A model generated the notes under the pieces. The model saw only the letters and a program-made list of their open reading frames with translations, was not told the origin of the DNA and made no database searches. Positions 44,707 through 52,832 of a DNA stretch of 64,000 nt are shown here, one piece after another. Numbering within the stretch: position 1 is the first letter of the stretch; every line of letters begins with the position of its first letter. A program made the translations under genes and the position numbers. Source of the DNA: Archangium lipolyticum (lineage in GTDB: Bacteria; Myxococcota; Myxococcia; Myxococcales; Myxococcaceae). The stretch is from assembly GCF_024623785.1 (NCBI RefSeq), contig NZ_JANKBZ010000012.1, positions 1 through 64,000 of the forward strand, written 5' to 3'.

Positions 44707-44928
44707 TCAGCGCCTTTGGCTATTGCCGATGAGGAATCCGATGAAGAAAGCCGCCCCCACGCAGGCCAGGGGCCGTTGGCGCACCCACTCGCGCCAGTCC
44801 GCGCGCCGCGCCACCTCCTCGCGCAGCTCGCTGACGGAGAGGGCGAGCTCGGCGCGGGTGCGTGCGATCTCCGCGCGGATCTGCTCGGGCGTCTGGGGAG
44901 AAACCCTCACCTTGCCGTCAGCGGCCAT
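44707..44928 (-). CDS. DUF3618-type small membrane protein
   Basis: This 73-residue protein contains QTPEQIRAEIARTRAELALS, the TPEQIRxEIExTRxEL signature of DUF3618, then a C-terminal helix RPLACVGAAFFIGFLIGNS. Its ATG lies inside the end of the holin-X gene (11-bp overlap) behind CAGGAG, so translation is coupled. DUF3618 is commonly found beside holin-X and YtxH-like genes in soil bacteria. Confidence 0.8.
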   Translation of the reverse strand: MAADGKVRVSPQTPEQIRAEIARTRAELALSVSELREEVARRADWREWVRQRPLACVGAAFFIGFLIGNSQRR

Positions 44929-45385
44929 GGGAGGACTCCTGGGGAAGCGCCGCGGACTGGGGCTGAGGCGCTGGCACCTGGGCGAGCACCGCCACGCTGC
45001 GGTTGAGCTCCTCGGTGGTGTTGTCCATGAGCCGGAAGGACTTGAGCCGTGTGGCGGCCCGGGCGATCCCCAACCCACCTCCCACGAGGTTGGCCACCCC
45101 CACCAGCGCGAGCGCCCCGGTCCAGCCGAGCCACCGCGCCAACAAGGCGGACAGCGCCCCGCAGACGAAGAAGTAGCCCACCAACACGAAGGGCACGAAG
45201 GCGGCGATGCGCGCCACGTCCGAGCCCATGAGGCGCGCGTCGTCCATCAGCTCCACGCGCGCCAGTGTCAGGTGCTGCGTCACCAGTTTGCTGAAAACAT
45301 CCGTCAGCCGTCCGACGAGCACGGCAAGTCCGCGCTCCGTCTGTTCGGTGCCCAAGCCCATCTGCTCCCCGGCCGTCGCTCTCAT
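44918..45385 (-). CDS. phage-holin-family / holin-X-like membrane protein
   Basis: In this 155-residue protein an N-terminal amphipathic helix (LVGRLTDVFSKLVTQHLTLARVEL) is followed by two membrane helices (AAFVPFVLVGYFFVCGALSALLA and ALALVGVANLVGGGLG) and a charged tail. This matches the Actinobacterial holin-X / DUF1469 group, which despite the name is chromosomal and linked to envelope stress. It is first gene of the cluster 45385-43669, with a 26-bp inverted repeat just upstream. Confidence 0.75.
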   Translation of the reverse strand: MRATAGEQMGLGTEQTERGLAVLVGRLTDVFSKLVTQHLTLARVELMDDARLMGSDVARIAAFVPFVLVGYFFVCGALSALLARWLGWTGALALVGVANLVGGGLGIARAATRLKSFRLMDNTTEELNRSVAVLAQVPAPQPQSAALPQESSHGR

Positions 45386-45414
45386 TCGGAGGCCCCAACG
45401 TAGGTCCCCCCCGT

Positions 45415-45440
45415 TCTCCGCGACAACCCCGTCGCGGAGA
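45415..45440. promoter_or_regulatory. 26-bp inverted repeat upstream of the small-membrane-protein cluster
   Basis: TCTCCGCGAC and GTCGCGGAGA are perfect 10-bp arms around AACCCC, 30 bp upstream of the holin-X start. It is either a regulator site or a leader hairpin. Confidence 0.45.
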
Positions 45441-45493
45441 CATCTGTCCAGCGTTCGTCAGCTTCGGCCTTCCGACGCGCCAGCGGGCCCAGC

Positions 45494-46258
45494 CTAGCCG
45501 ATGAGCTCGACGGGTGCCGAGCGGGGCATGTGGCCTTCCAGCGGGGCCTCGAAGCGCAGCACCAGCGGCAGGTGATCCGAGGCCACCGCGGAGAGCGGGG
45601 TGCGGTGGGCCTGGAGCTCCAACGGCCTCACCCCCGCGTCCACGTAGATGCGGTCCAGCCGCAGCATCGGGAAGCGGGAGTGATAGGTGCGCACCGGTCT
45701 GCCCAGCTCCAGGGCCGCGTCGTGGATGGCCTGACGCACCAGTCCAGGCACCGCGCCAGGGCCCCAATAGTTGAAATCTCCACAGACCACCACGGGATCA
45801 TTCCGAACGGCATCCCGGAGGATGTCGGCGGACAGCAGCAGCGCCTCCTGGCGGCGGCGCTCGCGGATGCTCAGCCCCAGATGGAGGCAGAAGACGTGGA
45901 GCTGCCGGCCATTGCCCAGATCCAGGTCGCAGCGCAGAGCGCCCCGGGACTCACGGCGGCCCACGCTCAGGTCGTAGTTCTTCGACTTGAGGATGGGCAG
46001 CCGGGAGAGGATGGCGTTGCCGTAGCGCCGGCCATTGCGGACCACGTTGGGACCGAAGGCCATGTGCAGCCCGAGGAGATCCGCCAGGTGCTCGGGCTGG
46101 TCCTCGCGCGCGGTCACCCCCCGGTAGTCCCCCACCTCCTGGAGGGCGATGATGTCCGCGTTGATCTCACGCAGCACCTCGCCCACGCGGTGGAGGTCGA
46201 AGCGACCATCCGTCCCAACGCCACTGTGGATGTTGTAGGAGACGAGCGTCAGCTCCAC
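45494..46258 (-). CDS. endonuclease/exonuclease/phosphatase (EEP) family protein
   Basis: This 254-residue protein uses a GTG start at 46258, chosen because the fold begins immediately (ELTLVSYNIHSGVG). The EEP catalytic motifs follow in order: ADIIALQEVGD with the metal Glu, HLGLSIRERRRQE with the His region, VVVCGDFNYWGPG with the Asp/Asn pair, and ASDHLPLVLRF with the final Asp-His. Members cleave phosphodiesters of DNA, inositol phosphates or phospholipids; the cardiolipin/ClsA-linked YbhP-type is the closest in size. The substrate is unknown. Confidence 0.85.
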   Translation of the reverse strand: MELTLVSYNIHSGVGTDGRFDLHRVGEVLREINADIIALQEVGDYRGVTAREDQPEHLADLLGLHMAFGPNVVRNGRRYGNAILSRLPILKSKNYDLSVGRRESRGALRCDLDLGNGRQLHVFCLHLGLSIRERRRQEALLLSADILRDAVRNDPVVVCGDFNYWGPGAVPGLVRQAIHDAALELGRPVRTYHSRFPMLRLDRIYVDAGVRPLELQAHRTPLSAVASDHLPLVLRFEAPLEGHMPRSAPVELIG

Positions 46259-46280
46259 GGCCCTGGCTATCCCTTCTTGG

Positions 46281-46742
46281 TTATCCCTGAACGAGGCGGA
46301 TGCGTTGCGCGGCCAGACGGGCCGCTTCCATGGGAAGGGACAAGAGCCGGCCCGTGGCCTTGGTGGCGTCCTGGATGCCGGACTGGAGGGCGCGGAACTG
46401 ACGCAGCGCCTCATCGAGCACGTCCCGGAGCGCCTGGCGCGACACCAGCGGCTCCGCGGCCGCTGGCAACGCGCCGATGGGCTGGCCCCGGTTGGTGGCG
46501 GTGGGCACCACCGGCGCGTTGGGAGACAGCCCCGCCAGCGCCTCGAGCTGCGCGTTCATGGCCCGCACCTGGAACATCTCCTCCGTCTCCGCGTGGTTCC
46601 GGCCATAGTGGATGCCCTCCTTGTCGAAGCGGCGATCCACGGCGCGGCGCTCGGAGATCTGCTTGCCCCGGCGTCGCAGGCCCCGGCTCGGAGTCGTGGT
46701 CTTCGGTGCGTTGAAGTGTTCGAAACGGAAGGAACGCGGCAT
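46281..46742 (-). CDS. hypothetical basic protein
   Basis: This 153-residue protein has an Arg/Lys-rich first third (RRRGKQISERRAVDRRFDKEG), and the rest is helical with EALRQFRALQSGIQDATKAT and a final amphipathic helix. There is no signal peptide, membrane segment or known motif. It is directly upstream of the EEP gene (22 bp) on the same strand, probably co-transcribed. Confidence 0.55.
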   Translation of the reverse strand: MPRSFRFEHFNAPKTTTPSRGLRRRGKQISERRAVDRRFDKEGIHYGRNHAETEEMFQVRAMNAQLEALAGLSPNAPVVPTATNRGQPIGALPAAAEPLVSRQALRDVLDEALRQFRALQSGIQDATKATGRLLSLPMEAARLAAQRIRLVQG

Positions 46743-46937
46743 CCGACTATCTCCCCCTCAGAAAACGGATGCGCGGAAGCTAGGAAGCCATACGGGCAGA
46801 GTGAACGCTGGGGCTCACGGGGGCCTGCCCGTCCGCCCGCTCCCCGTGTGGCGAGGCATGCGCCCCTTCCGTCTCCGGGGGTCGGCGCTGACAGCCATCC
46901 GGCGGACATTCGGGGGGGTTGTCGCCATCGGCATTCG

Positions 46938-46966
46938 TTGACGCCCCCCCTCCCCGCACGCATATC
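46938..46966 (+). promoter_or_regulatory. promoter of the M23 peptidase gene
   Basis: TTGACG (46938-46943), a 17-bp spacer and CATATC (46961-46966). The GTG start follows 8 bp later with no ribosome site, implying a leaderless transcript. Confidence 0.55.
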
Positions 46967-46974
46967 TCGCCCCC

Positions 46975-47880
46975 GTGCATATCCCCACGCTCCGGAGGCT
47001 TCCCTTCCTCCTGCTGTTCCTCGGCCTGTCCGCCCTCGCGTCCGAGGAGCGGCCCCTCCTCTCCCTTCAGCCCGGAACGGCCCGGCCAGGAGACCCGGTG
47101 CTCGTCACCGTGCGCGGCCTCCACGAGGCCCCCACCGGCACCCTGGGAGAGCGCCCACTGCGCTTCTATCCGGTGCGCGGCGGCTTCCAGGCCGTCACGG
47201 GCCTTCCGGTGGAGCAGACGCCGGGACAGGTGGCGGTGAAGGTGACGGTGCCGGCCGCTGGGAGCGCCGCGCCCGTGGAGCTCTCGGGCACGCTGGACGT
47301 GGTGGCGCCGGGCTGGCCCTCGCGCACGCTGAAGGTGGCCAACAAGTTCGTGAAGCCGCCACCGGAGGTGCAGACGCGCATGGAGCAGGACAAGGCCGCC
47401 TTCGCCGCCGCCTTCGCCCAGGGCTTCGTCCCGCCCTCCTTCGGGGAGAACTTCGCCTGGCCGCGCCAGGGCCGCGTCACCGCGCCCTACGGCGACCTGC
47501 GCACCTTCAACGGCAAGAAGCAGACCCAGCACTTCGGCACCGATGTCGACGGGGCCGTGGGCACGCCCATCTACGCGGCCAACGCGGGCACGGTGGTGAT
47601 GCGGCGGGACAACTACGCCTCGGGCAACACGGTGCTCGTGTACCACGGGGCCGGCCTCTACACGGCCTACTTCCACCTCTCCGCCTTCGACGTGAAGGAG
47701 GGCCAGCGCGTGGAGCGTGGCCAGCTCCTGGGCAAGGTGGGCAACACCGGCCGCGTCACCGGCCCCCACCTCCACTGGGGCGTGAAGGTGGATGACCTCT
47801 GGGTGGATGGCGAGACGCTGCTGAAGCTCGACTTCGGCAACGCCCCGGCCCCGGCCGTCACCCAGCGCGACAAGGAGTAG
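46975..47880 (+). CDS. exported M23 (LytM) metallopeptidase
   Basis: This 301-residue protein has a signal peptide (RRLPFLLLFLGLSALAS) and an Ig-like beta domain (~25-110). It ends with a LytM domain (~165-290) holding the zinc ligands: QHFGTDVDG (HxxxD) and the HLH of GPHLHWGVKVDD. M23 enzymes cut peptidoglycan cross-bridges, for cell-wall remodelling, division or lysis of prey. The full zinc triad is present, so activity is expected. It starts at a GTG close behind its promoter and converges on the BKACE gene. Confidence 0.9.
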   Translation: MHIPTLRRLPFLLLFLGLSALASEERPLLSLQPGTARPGDPVLVTVRGLHEAPTGTLGERPLRFYPVRGGFQAVTGLPVEQTPGQVAVKVTVPAAGSAAPVELSGTLDVVAPGWPSRTLKVANKFVKPPPEVQTRMEQDKAAFAAAFAQGFVPPSFGENFAWPRQGRVTAPYGDLRTFNGKKQTQHFGTDVDGAVGTPIYAANAGTVVMRRDNYASGNTVLVYHGAGLYTAYFHLSAFDVKEGQRVERGQLLGKVGNTGRVTGPHLHWGVKVDDLWVDGETLLKLDFGNAPAPAVTQRDKE

Positions 47881-47883
47881 GCC

Positions 47884-48777
47884 TCACCACGCCTTGCCGA
47901 TGCCGAGCGCCACCCGGGCCTCGTCCGGGCTCATCGGCTCGCGGCCGATGTCGCGCGCGAGCCGCACCGCCTTCTCCACCAGGGGCCCGTTGCCCCTGGC
48001 CATCTCCTTGCCGGCCGGGTCCAGGTAGAAGTTGTCCTCCAGGCCCACGCGGATGTTGCCGCCGAGCACCAGCGCCGCGGCCACCAGCTTCCACTGCACC
48101 CGGGAGATGCCGATGACCTCCCAGGTGTCCTCGGGGCCGATCTGCCGCGCCATGGCCAGCAGGTTCTCCGCCGTGGGCGCCACGCCGCCCAGCACCCCGA
48201 GGATGAAGCTGTACTGCTGCGGGCCCTTGAGCGCGCCCATCTGTAGCAGCGGCTGCGCGTTGTGCACGTGGCCCAGGTCGAAGCACTCCAGCTCCGGCTT
48301 CACCCCGCCCTCGCGCATGGCCTCGGTGGCCAGCAGGATGTCCGAGAAGGGGTTGGGGAACACGAAGTCGAAGACGAAGCCCTTCCGCTTCTCCGAATAC
48401 TTCGCGTAGTTCATCGACCCCATGTTGAGCGCGGCCATCTCCGGCTTCGTCTTCCACACGTAGGCCAGGCGCTCCTTCTTCTCCTCCTCGGACTCCACCC
48501 CCATGTTGAAGCCACCGGTGGAGAAGTTGACGATGATGGGCGAGCGCTTGCGCACCTCTTCCTTGATCTGCCCGTAGATGTCCGCGCTCCACGTCTGATC
48601 GCCCGAGTCGGGCTCGCGGCCGTGGATGTGCACCACCGCGGCGCCGGCCTCGTAGGCGCGGCGGGCCTCCTCGGCGATCTCCACCGGGGAGTACGGCAGG
48701 TACGGGCACTGATCCCTCTTGGCCAGCACACCCGTCAGCGCGCAGGTGACGACGACCTTGTCCTTCGACAGCGGCAT
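47884..48777 (-). CDS. BKACE-family beta-keto acid cleavage enzyme
   Basis: This 297-residue protein opens KVVVTCALTGVLAKRDQCPYLPYSP, and ATG 48777 follows GGAGGAGGTG. The zinc-binding AAVVHIHGREPDSG and the acetyl-CoA/keto acid motifs PIIVNFSTGG, AALNMGSMNY and ECFDLGHVHN identify a 3-keto-5-aminohexanoate cleavage enzyme relative. BKACEs condense a beta-keto acid with acetyl-CoA, giving acetoacetate and a new CoA ester. The specific substrate cannot be told. It is last gene of a TetR - enoyl-CoA hydratase - BKACE run, suggesting catabolism of an acid or amino acid. Confidence 0.9.
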   Translation of the reverse strand: MPLSKDKVVVTCALTGVLAKRDQCPYLPYSPVEIAEEARRAYEAGAAVVHIHGREPDSGDQTWSADIYGQIKEEVRKRSPIIVNFSTGGFNMGVESEEEKKERLAYVWKTKPEMAALNMGSMNYAKYSEKRKGFVFDFVFPNPFSDILLATEAMREGGVKPELECFDLGHVHNAQPLLQMGALKGPQQYSFILGVLGGVAPTAENLLAMARQIGPEDTWEVIGISRVQWKLVAAALVLGGNIRVGLEDNFYLDPAGKEMARGNGPLVEKAVRLARDIGREPMSPDEARVALGIGKAW

Positions 48778-48805
48778 GGGGCACCTCCTCCGGGACTTCG
48801 GGAAC

Positions 48806-49594
48806 TCAGCGGTCGTTCCACTTCGGTGGACGCTTCTCGATGAACGCGGTGACACCCTCGGCGGCGTCCTCGGCCAGCACGTTGAGCGACAGCTGGGAGG
48901 ACAGGTACTCGAACGCGGCCGGCAGCGGCAGGTCCTCCGCCGTGAAAAAGGCCCGGCGTCCGAGAGCCAACACCGCCTGGCTCTTGCCCGCGAGCTTCCC
49001 CGCGAGCGCGCCCACCACCGCGTCCAGCTCCGCCGCGGGCACCACGCGGTTGAGCAGCCCCAGCGCGAGCGCCTCGCGAGCCGGCATCCGCTCGCCCGTC
49101 AGCACCATCTCCAGCGCCCGCTTGCGGCCCACGTGCCGCTGCAGCAGCGCCATCATCATCATGGGGAAGAGCCCCACGTCGATCTCCGGCGTGCCCAGCT
49201 CGGCGTGCTCGGCGGCCACGGCCAGGTCACACGCGAGCACCAGCCCCAACCCGCCCGCGAGCGCATGCCCGTTGACGCGCGCCACGGTGGGCTTGCGGAT
49301 GTCCTGGAGCCGCAGGAGCAGCTGGCCATAGACGCGGCGCCCCTCGTGGGTGGCGAGGAAGCCCCCCTCCCCTCCCAACTGCCCGAGGTCTCCTCCCGCG
49401 CAGAACACCTTCTCACCCGCGCCGGTGAGCACCACCACGCGGGCAGCGGGGTCGGCCTCGGCGCGCTCCAACCCGGCCAGCAGCCCCCGCAGCACCTCCG
49501 GCGAGAGCGCGTTGCGCGCCTTCGGCCGGTCGATGGTCAGGAGCGCTTGCCCGCCTTCGGCCTGGTACCGGACGACGACTTCTCCTGCTTCCAT
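48806..49594 (-). CDS. enoyl-CoA hydratase/isomerase family protein
   Basis: This 262-residue protein has ATG 49594 behind GGAGGTG; the frame extends further upstream but over the regulator gene. Crotonase motifs are present: IDRPKARNALSP, the oxyanion loop GAGEKVFCAGGDLGQL, and NGHALAGGLGLVLACDL with the second oxyanion glycine. PEIDVGLFP carries one Glu at the catalytic position of hydratases. It ends typically with EGVTAFIEKRPPKW. It fits a beta-oxidation or methylglutaconyl-CoA hydratase role with the downstream BKACE. Confidence 0.9.
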   Translation of the reverse strand: MEAGEVVVRYQAEGGQALLTIDRPKARNALSPEVLRGLLAGLERAEADPAARVVVLTGAGEKVFCAGGDLGQLGGEGGFLATHEGRRVYGQLLLRLQDIRKPTVARVNGHALAGGLGLVLACDLAVAAEHAELGTPEIDVGLFPMMMMALLQRHVGRKRALEMVLTGERMPAREALALGLLNRVVPAAELDAVVGALAGKLAGKSQAVLALGRRAFFTAEDLPLPAAFEYLSSQLSLNVLAEDAAEGVTAFIEKRPPKWNDR

Positions 49595-50250
49595 GACACC
49601 TCCGCGGAAGTGGCGGCGCCGGGAAGCACGCCGCGAAGGAAGGACTCGGCGATCTGCATCTTCGCGCGCTCCAGCGCCTCGGGACTGCGATCCTCCATCA
49701 GCCCCGACACGAAGGCGGTGAGACCCATCTCGATGGCGCCCACGAGCAGCGAGGCGCAGAGCATCGGGTCGAGATCCGCGCGCAGCTCTCCGGTGGCCTG
49801 GGCGGCGCGGAACATGTCCGCCGCCATGCGGATGGTGTCGAGGAAGGCCTGCTGCCGGCTGACGATCTGCGTCCCCGCGGGGCTGCGGGCGACCTCGAGG
49901 ATGAGCACCTTCACCGCGCGGGGATCCACCCGGTAGGCCTCGAAGGCCACGTCCGCGATGCCGCGCACCTTCTGCTCGAGCGTGGAGCCCTCGCTCTCGA
50001 CCACCGTGCGCAGGCGCGAGATGAAACCACTCCACCCCGTCTCGACGACGGTCTCGAGCAGCTCGTCCTTGTTCTTGAAGTAGTGGTAGACGAGCCCGTA
50101 GGCCACGCCCGCCTCGCGCGCCACGTCCGCGATGCGGCAGCCGTGGTACCCCTTGCGCGCGAACACGTCGATCGCCGCCCGTAGGATGGTGCGGCGGCGC
50201 TCCCCCTCCCGGTTCCCTGCCTCCTCCGTCTTGCTCTGCCGCTGGCTCAC
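49537..50250 (-). CDS. TetR-family transcriptional regulator
   Basis: This 237-residue protein uses GTG 50250, preceded by GGGGAGAG nine bases away; the TTG at 50283 lies inside the palindrome upstream and is rejected. The N-terminal helix-turn-helix is ILRAAIDVFARKGYHGCRIADVAREAGVAYGLVYHYFKNKDELL. In this entry it is written only as its key pieces: FARKGYHGCRIADVA and AGVAYGLVYHYF. The ligand domain has MLCASLLVGAIEMGL. It overlaps the enoyl-CoA hydratase by 58 bp, so they form one unit, and it probably represses its own operon through 50268-50291. Confidence 0.9.
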   Translation of the reverse strand: MSQRQSKTEEAGNREGERRRTILRAAIDVFARKGYHGCRIADVAREAGVAYGLVYHYFKNKDELLETVVETGWSGFISRLRTVVESEGSTLEQKVRGIADVAFEAYRVDPRAVKVLILEVARSPAGTQIVSRQQAFLDTIRMAADMFRAAQATGELRADLDPMLCASLLVGAIEMGLTAFVSGLMEDRSPEALERAKMQIAESFLRGVLPGAATSAEVSWKQEKSSSGTRPKAGKRS

Positions 50251-50267
50251 GCGGTGTCTCTCCCCGG

Positions 50268-50291
50268 CCGGTTGATTCGCCAATCAGCCGG
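50268..50291. promoter_or_regulatory. 24-bp palindrome, probable TetR operator
   Basis: Arms CCGGTTGATT and AATCAGCCGG match at nine of ten positions around CGCC. The site begins 18 bp upstream of the TetR gene's GTG, a usual place for autorepression. Confidence 0.6.
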
Positions 50292-50344
50292 AGAGGACGC
50301 TACGGACGGAGGGGGCCGGGGTCAATGCCCTTGAAAGCGCATTC

Positions 50345-51901
50345 CTACTGCTTGAAGACACCTTCCACCGTGGGCGCCTGGACCACGGCCTTGTATCCCT
50401 CCACCGGCGAGGCGGTGAAGACGCAGGGCGCGGACACCGAGTAGGTGACCTGGTCCACCGGGTAGGTGGGCGTGCTGGTGCTGGTGGGGTCGCGCGCGTC
50501 GGAGACGGCGTACTGCATGAGCGTGTAGGCCGGATAGGTGAAGGCCTTGCCACTGGTCAGCTTGGTGACTTTCACGGGCCCGACGGCGCCCGCCTCACAC
50601 CCGTCACCGTCGTCGTTCCGGGCCAGGCTGTTGAACCAGGGGTCGGCGACCAGGAAGGACGCGGGGAAGGAGAAGAACTTCACGGGGATGTCCTGGACGT
50701 ACCGGACCGGGTTGGAGCCGGGGAAGGGGCCCGGAACCAGCTGGCGCACCACGCCCTTGGGATTGCGGGCCGACACGTCGCGGTCCAGCGCGTGCGGCCA
50801 GCCCGTCCAGAGGATGCGCTCCTGGACCCAGATGAGGGTGATGGCATCGTACTTGCCGTTCTTCCCGTCCCAGACGCCGTTGCCGTTGGCGTCGACGAAG
50901 CGCTCCTTGGCGTCCCACGTGCCGTTGTCGTTGTTGTCGACGAAGGGCTCGGTGAGGTCGACGAAGGGCTCGGCCTCGTCCCGCACGCCGTTGTTGTTGA
51001 GGTCGTCGAAGGCCTCCTCGCCCGAGGTGACGGCGATCATGCTGACCAGGTTGTCGCGGGGGTTGTTCACCTTGTTCGGGCGGATGGGATCCGGCCGGCG
51101 CGGCTCCTGGAGGGTGGGCTCCCGGTTGTAGTTGGCGATGGGATCCTCCGTCCACGCGAACGGGTGCATCCACAGCGGCGCGAGATACTCGCCGGTATGG
51201 GTGAGGTCGTTCACCGGAGTCCAGGTGAAGGTGCCCGGGTCAACGTCGTCGGGCAGCGGCAGCGAGGTCTTGTAGAGGACCTTGGCGTTGCCCACCACGT
51301 CCGTCACGCTGCTGGCGCTGGGGCCGATGGTGCCGGCCTCGGTGAGGAAGGACACCTGCGCCCCGGCGATGCCGTCGCCGTTGCGATCCGCCACGTGGGC
51401 GATGCAGTCCACCTTCACGCCGGCGATGAGATGACGCGTCTCGTCATAGGCGCCGATCGCGTGCACACCACCCGAGCCGTTGCCCGAGACGGAGCCGCAC
51501 TGGAAGGTGAACTGGCGGGAGGTGGAGGTGGAGCCCGCGAAGGTGACCGCGGGGCTGAGGGCCGTCTTGTCATCCACCCGGGCGACGACGACCACGGAGG
51601 AGACACGGCCGCCCTTGGCGACCACCTGCGTGGAGGCAATGCCGTTGCTCACGTCGGTGGTGGCCTCGGGAGGATTGAGCTCGACACCCGAGACGGGAGC
51701 CTGCACCTCGAAGGCGATCCGCACGCCTGCCTGGGGCTGACCGCGCGAATCGATCGCCCGGAAGCGCAGCGTGGTGATTTCCCCGAGCCGCGGCTGCAGT
51801 GGAGACTGGTCCACGAACTCCAGCGTGGCGGGGGTCGGGGATTGGCACGCCGCGAGCAACCCGCTCGCGATCGCCACATACACGGCGAGACCCAGACGCA
51901 T
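50345..51901 (-). CDS. Ig-like lipoprotein with EF-hand-like calcium repeats
   Basis: This 518-residue protein starts from ATG 51901 (AAGGAGTCATCTCAG before it). Lipobox LLAAC puts the lipidated Cys at residue 19. Residues ~25-220 hold invasin/BIG-type beta sandwiches (LEFVDQSPLQPRLGEITTLRF and similar). Residues ~300-350 contain three DxNxNGxxD loops (DLNNNGVRDEAE, DNNDNGTWDAKE, DANGNGVWDGKN), like the calcium loops of dockerins or thrombospondin type 3 repeats. The C-terminus is beta-rich with a late Cys. It is an outer-membrane or surface protein, perhaps adhesive, calcium-stabilised by analogy. Confidence 0.8.
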   Translation of the reverse strand: MRLGLAVYVAIASGLLAACQSPTPATLEFVDQSPLQPRLGEITTLRFRAIDSRGQPQAGVRIAFEVQAPVSGVELNPPEATTDVSNGIASTQVVAKGGRVSSVVVVARVDDKTALSPAVTFAGSTSTSRQFTFQCGSVSGNGSGGVHAIGAYDETRHLIAGVKVDCIAHVADRNGDGIAGAQVSFLTEAGTIGPSASSVTDVVGNAKVLYKTSLPLPDDVDPGTFTWTPVNDLTHTGEYLAPLWMHPFAWTEDPIANYNREPTLQEPRRPDPIRPNKVNNPRDNLVSMIAVTSGEEAFDDLNNNGVRDEAEPFVDLTEPFVDNNDNGTWDAKERFVDANGNGVWDGKNGKYDAITLIWVQERILWTGWPHALDRDVSARNPKGVVRQLVPGPFPGSNPVRYVQDIPVKFFSFPASFLVADPWFNSLARNDDGDGCEAGAVGPVKVTKLTSGKAFTYPAYTLMQYAVSDARDPTSTSTPTYPVDQVTYSVSAPCVFTASPVEGYKAVVQAPTVEGVFKQ

Positions 51902-52031
51902 CTGAGATGACTCCTTGAAGAGGAAGAGTGCCGCGCGCCATTGACGCACAGCCAACACTTCCCATCTTCCCGGTCTCAGATGCGTCCCGTCAAGGACGGC
52001 AGCCGATCAGCCAGCTGGGGTCAAGCCTGAT

Positions 52032-52382
52032 TCAGGCCGCGGAGCCGTTGAACATGGCACGAGCCACGCCCAACAGGCGATCCACGTCCCGGGCCGTCAG
52101 GCCCCTCGCGCGGGCGAAGTCCGACAACGGCCGCAGCAAGTCCTCCGTCTGCGCCGGTGTCTCCTCCGTTCCGGCGAAGAGCTCGCCGAGGCTCACGCCC
52201 AGGGCGTTGGCCAGGGCGGCAAGGGTTTCCACATGTGCAACACGCTCGCCCCGCTCGATCATCGACAGGAAGGAGACGCTGATCTGCGCACGCTCCGCGA
52301 GCTCCTCCTGTGTCCAACGCTCAGGGCGTTGGGTGCGAAGTTCACGGATGCGCTGTCCAATACGTTTGCCGAGTTCCGACAC
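52032..52382 (-). CDS. XRE-family helix-turn-helix regulator
   Basis: In this 116-residue protein a Cro/C1 type HTH covers ~5-65: IGQRIRELRTQR, WTQEELAERAQISVSFLSMIERGER, HVETLAALANALGVSLGELF (shown as pieces). The C-terminal ~45 residues are helical, with no ligand domain. Its targets are unknown; no palindrome is evident in the first bases upstream. It stands alone. Confidence 0.88.
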   Translation of the reverse strand: MSELGKRIGQRIRELRTQRPERWTQEELAERAQISVSFLSMIERGERVAHVETLAALANALGVSLGELFAGTEETPAQTEDLLRPLSDFARARGLTARDVDRLLGVARAMFNGSAA

Positions 52383-52832
52383 GAAAGACCTCGTCCTCCT
52401 CAGGGGGGGGTACAGTCAGGGAGTGAAAGAACCACGCACACGCGCCGGGGATTCCTCCTCCCCGGTTCCAAACGTTCCCACTCGGGTGATGGTGAGACTG
52501 GCACCCAAGTCGGGAAACGATTGCCCCCTTGCGAGCCTGGCTACCCCCCCGATACGCCAACAGTCGCACGCGGGGCCATACGGCACCGCGAACCACTGCT
52601 GACCGAGGGGAGACTCGTTGCGTGCTTGTGGTTGCACGATGGCCTCGTATCTTATCCCAAGTCCAAAGCCGAGCGACACTTGTGTCCCCGCTGTGAGGAA
52701 CTGTGCCCGCTGGGCGCGCGAGAGAGCGGGCCCTACCAGGGCAGCCAGGCTCCAGAGCAAGCGCTCCGAGCCCACGCCCATAGGTTGTCGTAGCGGGCGA
52801 AGAATGGATCCCCGAGGAACGGAGACCTGGGC
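52383..52832. other. 450-bp region with no confident gene
   Basis: Coding statistics drop here and several short frames overlap. The most protein-like is a plus-strand stretch ending at 52793 whose translation contains HLCPRCEELCPLGAR, but it has no good start. A minus-strand frame (52416-52781) looks like chance. No repeat or terminator was recognised. Confidence 0.5.

Noticed and set aside
50281-50283. TTG start for the TetR regulator
   Set aside because: It lies inside the operator palindrome and has no ribosome site. GTG 50250 has GGGGAGAG at the right distance.
52416-52781. 121-codon minus-strand frame
   Set aside because: No ribosome site, weak codon bias and no recognisable segment. 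It overlaps a slightly better plus-strand frame.
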